From the NCBI RefSeq assembly GCF_000787575.1, contig NW_012236513.1, positions 535,862 through 599,861 of the forward strand: a stretch of 64,000 bases of DNA, given 5' to 3'. The notes below the pieces were generated by a model that saw nothing but the letters and a program-made list of their open reading frames with translations, was not told where the DNA came from and made no database searches. Positions 22,001-33,000 of this stretch are shown piece after piece; the stretch's first letter is position 1, and every line of letters begins with the position of its first letter. Both the position numbers and the translations under genes were made by a program. Origin of the DNA: Acytostelium subglobosum LB1 (lineage: Eukaryota; Evosea; Eumycetozoa; Acytosteliales; Acytosteliaceae).

Positions 22001-25000
22001 CGCCATTCAGGTTGCTATCGACCCATGAGTATCCGTGGATCGTGTACTTGGGTGCGGTTTGGCCCTCAGCGAGAACGAATCCAGCTGGGAGTAACACCTC
22101 ATGCTTGTCATTGTCAGTGGTATCATCGATTGCGAAGCAGCGCATGCCCGTCGAGTTGAACTTGTTGGTGACGCCCATTGGTCCGATCGTGTATGTGGCC
22201 GCGGGATCGGCAATCTTGACGCAGTATGCGCCCTCGTCCAAGCCCTCAATGCGGAAGCCATCATATTTCTTTGATCCGTCGGTTGTGAATGTGTTGAGCT
22301 CAGTGAGATCGTTGGTGTCCTTGTTCATGCGGTAGAGTGTGCCCTGCATGCCGCCCAACCATGGCTCGCCACTGTTGTCCTGGCCATTCTTGTTGGAATC
22401 AATCCATGCGTATCCATGCAGAGTGTACTTGATTACAGGGCTATTGTTGACTCTGACGAAGCCTCCTGGAATCTGGAAGTCGCCCTTGGAGTCGACGGTT
22501 GTAGAGTCGAGGGAGAAGCAGTACTTGCCATTGGCGTCCAACTTGTTGGACACGCCGATGGGGCCAACAGCTCTGACGCCACTGGGGTCAGACATCTTGA
22601 TGCAGTAGGCTCCCTGCGACAAGTCTGTCTGCTCAAAGGCTCTGCTACGCAAGGATGAGTCCGTGGTGAACTTGGCAATCTCCTGGAGCTCGTCTGCACC
22701 TCGGCCCTGGCGGTAGAGTGTGACATCAATTCCGCTCAAGTATGGCTCACCATAGTTATCCTCACCGTTCTTATTGGTGTCGTTCCAGGCGTAGCCGTGC
22801 AGTTTGAACAAGGGTGGATTGGCGGCTTGGAGGAATCCGGCTGGCACCAAGAACTCGTGCTTGCTGTTGGTAGTGGCCGCGTCCAATGAGAAACAGTACT
22901 TTCCAGTCTGTTGGTCCAATTTGCTGCTGACGCCTTTTGGACCGTTGGGGTAGTTCTTCTTGGGATCTGTGATGGTGATGCAGTAGCCGCCCTGTTCGAG
23001 GCCCTCCTTTCGGAAGCCATCCATTTTCTTTGACGAATCGGTAGTGAATGTTGCGACGGGTTTGTCATCGATGGTGGTCAGCACAACGTTCATTCCGCCC
23101 AAGTATGGTTCACCACCATTGTCCTCGCCGTTGGCATTGAGGTCGACCCAAGCGTAGCCATGGATGGTGAAGACGGGGGCGGGAGTGCCCACCTTCAAAG
23201 TCTTGCCAATTGGTACTAACAGCTTGCCGTTGGCATCGACGGTGGTGGCGTCTAGTGAGAAACAATAGCGATTGGAGGAGTCGAACTTGTTGGTAATGCC
23301 AATGGGGCCGGTGATGTATGTGCCGGTCGGGTCGGTGATCTTGAGGCAGTAGCCGTCGGGCGATAGTGCAGGGAATTCGAAGCCGTCGCTACGCTTTGAG
23401 GCATCGGTGGTGGCGGTTGAGACCACGTGGCCGATCGAGTTGGTCAACTCAACGTTCATGCCGCCCAAGTATGGCTCGCCACTGTTGTCCTCTCCGTTCA
23501 GGTTGGTGTCGATCCAAGAGTAGCCGTGGATGGTGAATGTCTTGGGCTTGGTGTCGTCCACAGGGACGAAGCCTCCTGGAAGGGTCAGTTGCTTATTACT
23601 GTTGGTGGTGGCATCGTTGAGGGTGAAGCATTGGTGACCATCGGCCTCAAACTTGGTTGATACTCCCATTGGTCCAATCTTGTAGTTGTTCTTGGGGTCC
23701 TTCAAAGTGACACAGTAATCATCCGCTGGCAACAGGGCCGACACAAAGGCCTTAGACTTCTTGGTGGCATCAGTTACAAATGACTCCAATGGTGCATTGG
23801 CCAACACAGCCCTAGACACTCTCTTGGACTTGATGGTCATGTATTCAGCCTTGTTATAGAGTGCACCTTCAATGCCTCCCAAATATGGCTCGCCATAATT
23901 ATCTTCACCATTCTATTAATGATTGATTGATTGGGTGAGTGAGTGAATGTGATTGTATGATGAGATTGATCACATTGATTGACTTACCTTGTTAGTATCA
24001 ATCCATGTATAGACTATGACTTGGTACAGTTGGTTTGGCGAAGTAGTTGTGGCTGTCGTCGTTGGAGCGGTAGTTGTGGCCGTTGTCGTTGGAGCGGTTG
24101 TGGCAGTTGTGGCGGTTGTTGTGGGCGCGGTGGTAGTTGCGGTGGTAGTTGGCTTCGATGTGGTGGTGGCCGTGGTCGTCACAGTTGTGGTCGCTGTGAT
24201 GGAGCTGGCTGGGGAGGTAGTTGAGGCCGTAGTGGTAGCAGTAGTGCTGACTGTAGTCGAGGCTCCGGCAACAGTGCTGGCAACAGTGGACTGAGTCGAG
24301 ACTGTGGTCGACGTTGGCACCGAGGTAGTGCTGGTCGTGGCAGTGGTAGTTGGCCTCGAGGTGGTCGTTGCCGTGGTCGTCGCTGTTGTTGTTGCAGTGA
24401 TGGTGCTAGCTGGCGAAGTGGTGGACGCTGTCGTGGTGACTGTGGTAGTGGCAGTGGTGCTGGCCGTGGCAGTGGTAGTTGGCCTGGAGGTGGTCGTGGC
24501 CGTGGTCGTCACTGTGGTGGTGGCCGTGATGGTGCTAACTGGCGAGGTAGTTGAGGCCGTAGTGGTAACAGTGGTACTGGCCGTAGTCGACGAGGCACCG
24601 GCTACAGTGCTGGCAACAGTGCTGGCTACAGTGGACTGAGTCGAGACGGTGGTCGTGACGGTAGTCGAGGCACCAGTGGTAACACCAGTGGTGGTGGCGA
24701 CAGTGCTGGCAACAGTACTGGCTACAGTGGACTGAGTCGAGACGGTGGTCGTGGCAACAGTCGATGAAACGGCAAATGTAGTCACAGTGGTACTGGCCAC
24801 AGTAGATTGAGTGGTAACAGTAGTGGATGCTGAGGTGCTAGTGGTCTGGCCTTGACAATAAGGATTGCCAAGAGCATCAATCAGGCAAGAACCCTGTTGG
24901 CACCTCTGATAAAATAAACATTTACTAAAGCATTTGGCTGGCAGATTAAGGCTGGGCTGGCAACAAACCGATCCCAAAGGACATTGAATGGAACATGAAT

Positions 25001-25192
25001 GTGATTGATGTTGTGCCCCTAATTAAATATTATATATATAATATTAAATTTATTATTAATATTATTATATTAAATTATTATCCATGATCATAATTAATAC
25101 TTACCAATTATGGAAATACAAAACATTAGGATGATGACCATTGCCATAAGGCCATGGCCTCTTCCAATGCTAGTGGCTGTGATTTTGAACAT
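19076..25192 (-). CDS. Colossin-like secreted protein with about 13 SdrD-B-type repeats
   Basis: Four exons: 25105-25192, 23988-25018, 19282-23912 and 19076-19199, in frame to 1,957 residues. The first exon supplies a hydrophobic signal peptide, MAMVIILMFCISIIG, cleaved before AQHQSHSCS. A Cys-rich segment follows, then about 270 residues of Thr/Ser/Ala repeats (TTVTTTA types), mucin-like and probably O-glycosylated. Then come about 13 tandem repeats of about 118 residues. Each opens with HGYxWIDxNxNGEDNSGEP, includes FTTDxSxKYDGF and QGxYCVKIxDP, and closes with CFSVDSSTVN. This is the SdrD B-like (Cna-B-type) repeat of dictyostelid colossins; the DxNxNGxxD pattern is a likely calcium site. 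The final repeats are more diverged. The protein is extracellular, probably a matrix or sheath component. Paralog identity (colA-D) cannot be decided. Neighbouring repeats are very similar at DNA level. Confidence 0.9.
19490..23950 (-). repeat. Tandem coding repeat array, unit about 355 bases
   Basis: The SdrD-B-like domains of the colossin-like gene form a DNA-level tandem array. Units between about 20,530 and 22,410 share long near-identical stretches, for example the GCAGCGGATGCC segment recurring about every 355 bases. Units at both ends are more diverged. This pattern suggests recent duplication or gene conversion in the centre of the array. It could also cause assembly collapse, so the copy number should be taken with care. 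Confidence 0.8.
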
Positions 25193-25626
25193 CACAAACA
25201 GGTTGTTGATTTTTTGAAAGGTGTTGTAGTTGTTGTTGTAGCTGGTTGAAGGGAGGTCTCTTGGACTTCCTTCCTGGGAATATTAAACAAAGAATAATAA
25301 AAATAATAATATATCTAACTTATCAAAGTTATATAAATCTTTGTAAATAACAAACAAACAAACAAAATAAACAAACAATAATACAATATGTTATGGTGGA
25401 GTCCACGCCACAGATGCAATTAAACAAACATTGTAATTGTAGAATGGGAGAGGGAGAGGGATGAGTGGGTGATTGATTGATCAATGACTGCGCCTTTTAC
25501 ATACTCTCTCCTCTTCCTCCATCTGAGTCATTCACCTGTTTCTGGGGTTGCCTAACCTTGCAACCCTACATACACCTTCTTCCATCATTATTGCTTGCAA
25601 TGTTGTTGTTGTTACTGTTTGTTGAT

Positions 25627-25655
25627 TGTGTGTGTATGTGTGTGTGTGTGTGTGT
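25627..25655. repeat. TG dinucleotide microsatellite
   Basis: About fourteen TG/GT units with one A interruption. Intergenic. Confidence 0.85.
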
Positions 25656-25761
25656 TTCTGTTAAGTTGATCAAGTATTGCCGTGGGTAGCCAGCTTCACC
25701 TGTTCGAGACCCTTGGCGTAGCAGTTAGTTAGTTATTATTTTGATTTTTGCGAATTAAGTG

Positions 25762-25815
25762 TGTGAGGGTATGTCTGTGAGGGTATGTCTGTGAGGGTAC
25801 GTCTGTGAGGGTATG
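25762..25815. repeat. 14-base minisatellite, about four copies
   Basis: Unit TGTGAGGGTATGTC at 25762, 25776, 25790 (one C for T) and 25804 (last copy truncated). It lies about 40 bases beyond the stop of the exonuclease-protease gene. Confidence 0.9.
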
Positions 25816-25857
25816 ATGTCTCTTATGTGTATCTATGATTGTTATTTATTGGTTATG

Positions 25858-28800
25858 TTATATTGTAATGTCATCACTCTGAGAAAGAGAGTTTAGATAG
25901 GACTTGCGTGCATCCTCTGGCCTAACACGTGGTAGTTTGAATGACCGAGGATCAAACTTCAATATGTTAACGAGGGACAGGGGCAACAGCGATTGGTGGT
26001 TGGACAAGATCCATTGTAGGTAGGACAGCACGAATACACCACAGTTGATAGTGTCCTCTGAGTGTTGATGACCAGTGTATATTGTGTTGCCGTGTGCACG
26101 CGAGATGTTATCAGTGCCAAATGTCAGATTGCTGATAATGAGGTTGCGGTACGTGTCGTCGATGTTTGCTGTTGTAGTGGGGCCATTCTTTTTATGCGCA
26201 AAGCTATCGACAATGAGTACTTCCACGTCCATCCTCTTGGGTGGAATTATGATCATGCAGAGGAGCCAGTGATAATTATTGTTGAGAGGAACAATGATTA
26301 CCTTTCCACGATGTGACGATATATCAAAACGCTNTACTGTCCAGTCTGGCTCACCAAAGAATAGGTGGTTTGGTTGACTCTGTAGACCGTCTTTCGTGAA
26401 CTGTTGGCAAAGAATCAAACTGATGATATGGGAGAAATGGGATGACTTGAGCCAACCAGCTTCGAGACGTTGGCGATAATCGGGATCGTCCAAGCCACAT
26501 GAAGTGAACTTGGATGATAGGCTAGGCATTGTTGAAGGTGTTCGTGAAGCCTTCGCGTCAGGGTTGGGACCAGCGTCGCCAGTGATCATTAAGTCGTCAG
26601 AGTCAATGGACAGTGGGGTGGGCAGAGGAATGGCAGAGGCGGTCTTGGCGGACTTTGAATCAACAACAGGCTTGCTCTTGCATGTTGTCTTGTTGTGGCC
26701 TGTTTGTTGGCAATTTCCACACCTGTTGGGCTTGCCTCTCTTGTTCTGTTTGTTGTCGTTCTTCTCGTTCTTCTCGTTCTTCTTGTTCTTCTTGTTCTTG
26801 CTGTGTTGTGGCTCTTCACCAAGCACAACGGACTCTTGTTGCTCGGGAATATCTTTGTGAAGGTCGTCCATCTCGTTTTGTTCCTCCTTTCCATTCAATG
26901 TCCTATTCCGCTGTGGTGCTGCCATCTTGGATCTGATATATAACAGGTGATCCCAAAACATCGTTGCAGGGATGTCCTCTGGGGCTAAGGGATGATCCTT
27001 CCAGAATGGATTCTGAGGGTCCAGGTACATCTCCTCGATCACTTTGATCAGTGTGATCACATCGGAAAGGGCTCGGTGTGGAAGTTGATTCACAATATCG
27101 TAGTGTTTGCTGAGGGTGCTCAACTGACGATTGGGCAATGCCAACCAGTTGGTATGATCGAGGGTTTCAATCATTCTGATATTGATTGGTATGGCAACAT
27201 TGTAATGTGCAGAGGCCTTGATCAGCATGTGCGAGTCATAACCCTTGATATTGTGACCAACCAAGTAGATGCGTTGATGAGGATGGCGTCTCAGAGCTTC
27301 CAACCAACAGAAGAAAACTGGACCAACTGTTTGCCAATCGTACTTGAGATTAATAACCTCTTTAGAAGGGACAGCGCAGTGATTGAATCTGTGGAGGACA
27401 CCTATTATAATATTAGAAGAATGTTAACAGGTTGTCCATTGTGTGATTGAATGATATGAAATGAATGAGTATGAATGAGTGACTGATTGGAGTAATTGAG
27501 TGATGATAGTGTGTGGGGTTGGACTTACCCTTTCCAGGGTGGATAAGAGTTGAGAATGATCGTGAGGATTGGAGACAAACAGCTGCAATCTCACAAATGC
27601 CAATGTTTGTCCCCTCAAGGTCAATATCTACAAAGATATCACCATCGATGTGAGATTCAGGTGATTCACCTTCAGGTTGGGACAGCTGGTATCGTTGAAG
27701 GATACTGAGCTCACCATCAACGATAGATGGGTCAGATGGTGCAGTGGCCGATTCTTGAAGCTGCACTTGATCGCTCTGGGTGACATGGAGCTCGGTGCAA
27801 AGGTCTTCATGGTCTATCTGGGAAGGGTCTTGAACTTTCACCTTTTCAAGCTGTGATCGTTCTTTGTAGGCACATGTGTCAATGAGTGTGTCTGCATCGG
27901 CGTAACTCCATGAATGACTCTCTACTAGATGCTTCTTGAATCTGTTGACATAGATGTATATCTTTGAACACGACTCATCAGGGCAAGGATGTCCTCGGGT
28001 CGTCTTGCTCTGAGTAGGGTCCAAGTTGCATGTTGATTGCCTGTAGGTGAGCCTCCTTCTCATACATGGATATGCCTTGGCAAACAACTTGAGGCTTGAG
28101 GTATCTAGCTTCTTGTTTGATGGACCTTGGGTTGATGGCTCTTGGACAGAGTGCTGGTCCTGTGTGGTTGTGGAAGCACTACCAGCGTTCCCTGTGTTCG
28201 GTTGAACAGCATTCTTGTTACCCGCGGGTGCCCCTACACCCTTGTCTCCAGTGTCGGCGGCGTTAGAGCGGCTGTCCAACTTGGATTGGTGACCTCTCGT
28301 GAACTTTGGAGTAAGCGCGGTGAGCAACGCTTGACAGAAGGACAGATCTTGATTTGAGTTGTAGTTGCGGGTCGTGTTGAAAACATTCTTATGTCCTTTG
28401 TATCTCGAGTCAACATTGTGCTTCTTGATGAGCTCCAATAATGCTGCCCTCTGATACTGATAGAACGACATGAAGTTGGGCTTGAAGACCTTCCTCCGCA
28501 CGGTACTGAAGTACCACTCGACGGCATTTGTGCCCAGATGACTGATCTTGGTGAGTGCTGGAGATTGTGGGAAATGTTTGTTGTGCCATGCTGCGAGATT
28601 GGTGAGACCATCTATAGTTGTCTGCAGGTGGTCCTTGAACGCTTGGGAAACATTCTCAATTGAATTGAAGTACCGCTTGATCTCCTCTAGCTTGGTAATG
28701 CGATCTCCAAGTGTGATCGCTTTACCATCAATGCCATTGTGCTTGTCAAAGATCTCGTAAAACTCTCTGACATGCACAAGGTACCGTGATAGTCTATGGA

Positions 28801-29463
28801 GATGAGCATGCGTCACATGTGTCAACTTGTATCGATGGTTTGTGAATGAGCTTAGCAATACAAATGATAACATAGCATTAATAATGAAGTGTAGATTGAA
28901 TCAAACGAATGATGACAATGTAAAGGTAGATTGTGATTAGCAACAACAACATGAGATGAAATGGAACATGATTAATATGTGACAATGTGAATAGTAAACA
29001 CGATGATAGTTACAGGTAGGTATTTGATGTTGTCTCTAATAACGAATGAATTGAGCCCAAAGCGTAATCGTAGTCTGTAGAAATTGCTTGGAGGTATAAC
29101 CAACTCTCCCTTGATATTCGTGGTCACCATCCCCTCAATCTTGTGTTTGATGCAGAGTTGATTGAGATCCTCTAACGACATCAAATGAGGGCTATTCTCG
29201 TCTAGCTCTAATTGGAGTTGAGACAAGAGGGGCTGATCGCACCAGAGTTAGAACATATATACGATATTATATTATCGCAACATGATACAAACCTCAAGAA
29301 ACATCCAGAGAGCATCATTGTATTCATTTCGCGTCTTGGTAGCTGCCAAGATGGTTTGAGTCTTGACGTCTCTAATGTTGATGTTACTAGTGAATGTATT
29401 CTTTGGTCGCTTTGTCTCATTCTCCTCTTGAGATGAGGAGGTCAATACACGCTTCTTCTCCAT
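25858..29463 (-). CDS. C2H2 finger - DEDDh exonuclease - CCHC knuckle - Ulp1-type protease fusion
   Basis: Four exons: 29293-29463, 29014-29232, 27529-28825 and 25858-27401. All junctions are in phase, giving 1,076 residues. Domains in order: an unassigned N-terminal region with AVEWYFSTVRRKVF and FYQYQRAALLELIKK; a C2H2 finger (about 411-434, C-x4-C-x12-H-x4-H); a DEDDh 3'-5' exonuclease with ExoI FVDIDLEGT (about 527-535), ExoII LVGHNIKGYDSHML (about 612-625) and ExoIII HRALSDV (about 670); a Lys/Asn-rich linker; a CCHC knuckle CGNCQQTGHNKTTC (about 785-798); and a Ulp1/C48 cysteine protease with NNNYHWLL (His about 940), VLIVDSF (Asp about 959), GHQ (Gln about 1008) and NCGVFV (Cys about 1015). 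All catalytic residues are visible. Such mixtures are typical of large mobile elements or domesticated copies. No inverted repeats or target duplications were found. One ambiguous base (26334) lies within a codon and does not break the frame. Confidence 0.82.
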
Positions 29464-30007
29464 TATATATAGTCATGTAATAATATAGTAATGTATGAAT
29501 GAACAACAAATAATATAATACTCAACACGCAATGATCACCATCAGAGGGTAGGTCAACCTAATAATAAATGATTTATGGGACTATAAAAATGAAATAATT
29601 CAAAGTTGCTAAATGCTATGCCTCATTGTATGGTGACAAGAGAAGCTTGCCATTGTGTTCAGGTGTTTTTTTGTGTGTGGACCACAAAGGATACCGATTT
29701 TTTCTGTTTTAAGGTTGATTGGTTTTGATGTGTGAATGAAAAAATCGCAGGTCAACCACCTCCTCATTGTATTGATCAATACAGACACCCCCTGGCCTCG
29801 CACCTCATCGATCATATTACCACACAATAGAAGATATAGATAGATAGTGATAGTGATAAAGATAGGGATAGTTAGATTAGATAGTTAATAGAAGTGAGTG
29901 TGTGGAGTGTTAAAAGTCAGACGAATAACACTCAAATATCTTGATAAAAGAAAGACTACAATGCTAGGTCTCTGAGACCAGCCCAGCCATCAACATACAC
30001 AGCTATT
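29464..30007. other. Divergent intergenic region
   Basis: Shared promoter region of the exonuclease-protease and RasGEF genes. It holds a perfect 14-base palindrome, GTATTGATCAATAC, near 29767-29780. No coding sequence accepted; the antisense frame at 29609-29827 looks random. Confidence 0.5.
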
Positions 30008-33000
30008 ATGTCTCATACCAACAGCAACAACAATAGTAATAATAGTAATAATAGTCGACCAATTGAGAAGGTGGCTACATTGGCAACCAACCCCGCCACT
30101 GCAACTTCAACTCAAGCATTAAGGTCAACATTCAGCAGCCATCATAATCATAATCACCATCATCATGTGGCAGACATGTCATCACCACCAAAGAAGTTAA
30201 CAACGACACAAGTAGTGCAACATGTTGAATCAGATAACACACCACCAACCGTTGTACAATCCGCCAAGTCAATGTTCAACATTGGTAGCAAGGCATCAAC
30301 ATCATCAACACAAAACATCGACCAAGACAACAACAGCAGCAGTACAAGTACAAGTAGTAGTGGCAACGATAGTAATAATAGACCAGGATCACCAAGTGTT
30401 AAACTTCTTGGAAAGGCATTCGATACAACGATCGATAAGCATCTCCATCAACAGTTCATCTTGACCAAGAACTCGTCGTCTCAATCACCGACCAAGCCAA
30501 ACTTTGTAATCAATCGTAACAGGAACACTTCAACCACAGTCTCTGTCGTTGGTAAGCCCCAGCTCTCGACATCCCCCAGCAGCAGCAATTCATGTGGAGA
30601 AGCACAGACATCCAACAAAGATGAGACCAAAGTGGAGTCTTCCCAATCCCCAACTGTAGCTCAACCCCAGCCTCAGCCCCAGCCCCAGCCCCAGCCCCAG
30701 CCCCAGACTCAACCTCAAACACAGACTTCATTACCAACTCCTACATCTCTGCCACTGGGACTTGGACAACAAGTTGGTTCACCAGAGAAGAAACAGCAGG
30801 TATCGATTCATGATCAAGTTCGTTTCGTACCTTATGTTGAGGAGCAGGAACAACAGCAACCTGTACAATCTGAGGTGGAAACAACAACGACAACAAAGAC
30901 GACAGAGCCAGAGCCAATTCAATCTACTACACCACCATCTACCAGCTCTGGAAGCATACACAACATACCCACTGCTATCAAGAAGCGCTCATGGATGCAG
31001 TCGTCCCCACCAACGACTCCACCACATTCTCCATCATCATCTCCTCCTCCAAGTAGACTCAGTGGACAATTCCGTCATACACATGTCGCTACCACACCCA
31101 TTGCCACTGCCACAACGACAACGACAACTCCATCATCGACGATGACAGATCATCTGACAAGGGTCAACCCGGTTACCACTCCACTGTCACTGCCAACTCA
31201 ATCATCTCCCTTGGCAAAGTACGACTCGTTATCATCATTGTCATCGACCCCTTCGACTCCTTCGACACCTCTGTCACCCACGCAACAAGCAACATCTCCG
31301 CGAGCTGACGACTCCCCTCGTCGCAACTACCAATCACACCGCGTTGCAGGCGATTGGAAGAAGGACATGTTTACCAAAGGTGTCACCAGCAACCTTGTAT
31401 CCAAGGAAAGACGAGCCTTGATTGGATCACGTGACTCATCTCCATCATCCCCATCATCAAGTTCAGTGCCCAGCCTCGATGTAAGCTAACTAATTGATTG
31501 ATCGATTGAATGATTGACTAACACAATCACAACCATCCAGATGTCTACCTCACCACCAACATCATCTATGTTGTCGAGTGCCGTTCAAATGCGCGATGAC
31601 CATTCAACAACATCGACAACATCATCGACAGGTTCAGGTGCAGGATCAGGATCAGGTGTGTTGGACGACCCGGATATCAACGGACTGGTCAGCAAGTTCC
31701 AGAAGAGGAATGGTGGAGGCAGTAAGCTGAAACTGTCCACGCAAGACGTAGAGTGGATCACAACAAAGTTCTACGAGGACAGCAACAAGGAAGCTTCCAT
31801 CACTATCAGCCCAACACGTGCGACACAACAATCAGATGTTGCTGTTGTTGGAGGTGGTGCCAATGTTAACTCATCTGCAGTTGGTGGCGGCGACAAGAGC
31901 AAGCAACTTCAACAACAACCACAGCAGCAACAACACCAACAACAGCAAGGACAGCAATTGACCACAAGTGTTGGTACACACCTCTGCAACAGTCCATTGA
32001 AGACTAGCTCAATCAAGAAGTATAGGGCACAAGGCAACTCGAACAACAGCAACAGCAAGGGCAACTCAATAGGTTCGTCCAAGCCCTCAACGGCCGATTC
32101 GAGCGATGACGAAGATGAGGTGTGCAACCCCAACAACTACCCAAGCTACAGGTATCTGGAGGAGGTGGGCAAGCGACGACACATCCCCGCCGAGTGCAGT
32201 CGCCGACCAGGCCTCAAGTCGCCGCTGTTCCTCAGCATCCCCTCGTTGGCGCAGCCGACACAATTCCACACGCACTCTCCCGAGAAGCTCGGCTCCAACA
32301 TCTCCACATCGGTCGAGGAGAACAGTCATCAAGATCAATCATTGCTCTTCAACAATCAGATCCTCAACAGGGTGGCTCACGACAAGGACCTCACGCTGCT
32401 GTTCTTCCCCGTGCTCAAGAGCTCGACGAGGATCGTGGCGCAGCCAAGCGGGCTCTCGAGTCAGCCCAGCAACAAGAGCAACGGTGTTGCTGTGCCCAAC
32501 AATGGCACCAACAACAAGGCCATCAACACTTCGGCCACCAAGCCCATTTCATCATCGGCCAAGTCAGACTCTGGTGAGAGCTCAGCATCATCGCATCACT
32601 CTTTCATGTCCATGTCATTGTCCCCGGGAACACCCTCTCCACCCCAGTCATTCTCGCCTCTCTCAGAGTCAATCAACTTTGTAACGGCATCAGTGTCACG
32701 AGCGAATGAGCAGCGTAGGTCTTACTGGCCACATCGATCAACGACGAGCAGCAACGACAGCAAGTCACCTTCGCCCAGCTCGCCATCGGCCACGCCACCA
32801 GGCCTTGCTGACTCACCACCTTCAATGTCACTGGATAATCATCATCACTCCCCATCATCGGCGCAAGCATCGCCACAGACACCCTCACCAGTGTCCAGCG
32901 CTGGTGCGAACGATCAGCCCAAGCCAATATCTCCACCGGCGGCCGTCACCCCGCCGCACCCCTTCGAGGAGGAGTTCAAGGGAAGAACCGACATCTACTT

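Larger units (their letters stand above)
25193..25857. other. Intergenic region with simple repeats
   Basis: Upstream of the colossin-like gene and downstream of the exonuclease-protease gene, both minus strand. It contains a TG dinucleotide run at 25627-25655 and a 14-base minisatellite at 25762-25815. TTATATAA near 25328 could be the TATA element of the colossin-like gene. No gene recognised. Confidence 0.55.

Noticed and set aside
19490-23950. Regular tandem repeats resembling a CRISPR or satellite array
   Set aside because: The repeats are coding, in frame and about 355 bases long, with divergence consistent with protein domains.
24004-24640. Plus-strand open frames rich in Val/Ala opposite the Thr-rich stalk
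   Set aside because: They are shadows of ACN/GTN repeats on the opposite strand of the colossin-like gene.
25695-25726. tRNA-like words: TGTTCGAGACCC followed by TGGCGTAGCAG
   Set aside because: They resemble B-box and A-box but are in the wrong order, and no T-stem, acceptor stem or cloverleaf can be drawn.
25700-29830. Terminal inverted repeats and target duplications around the exonuclease-protease gene
   Set aside because: None found by eye. The 14-base palindrome near 29,767 has no partner on the other side.
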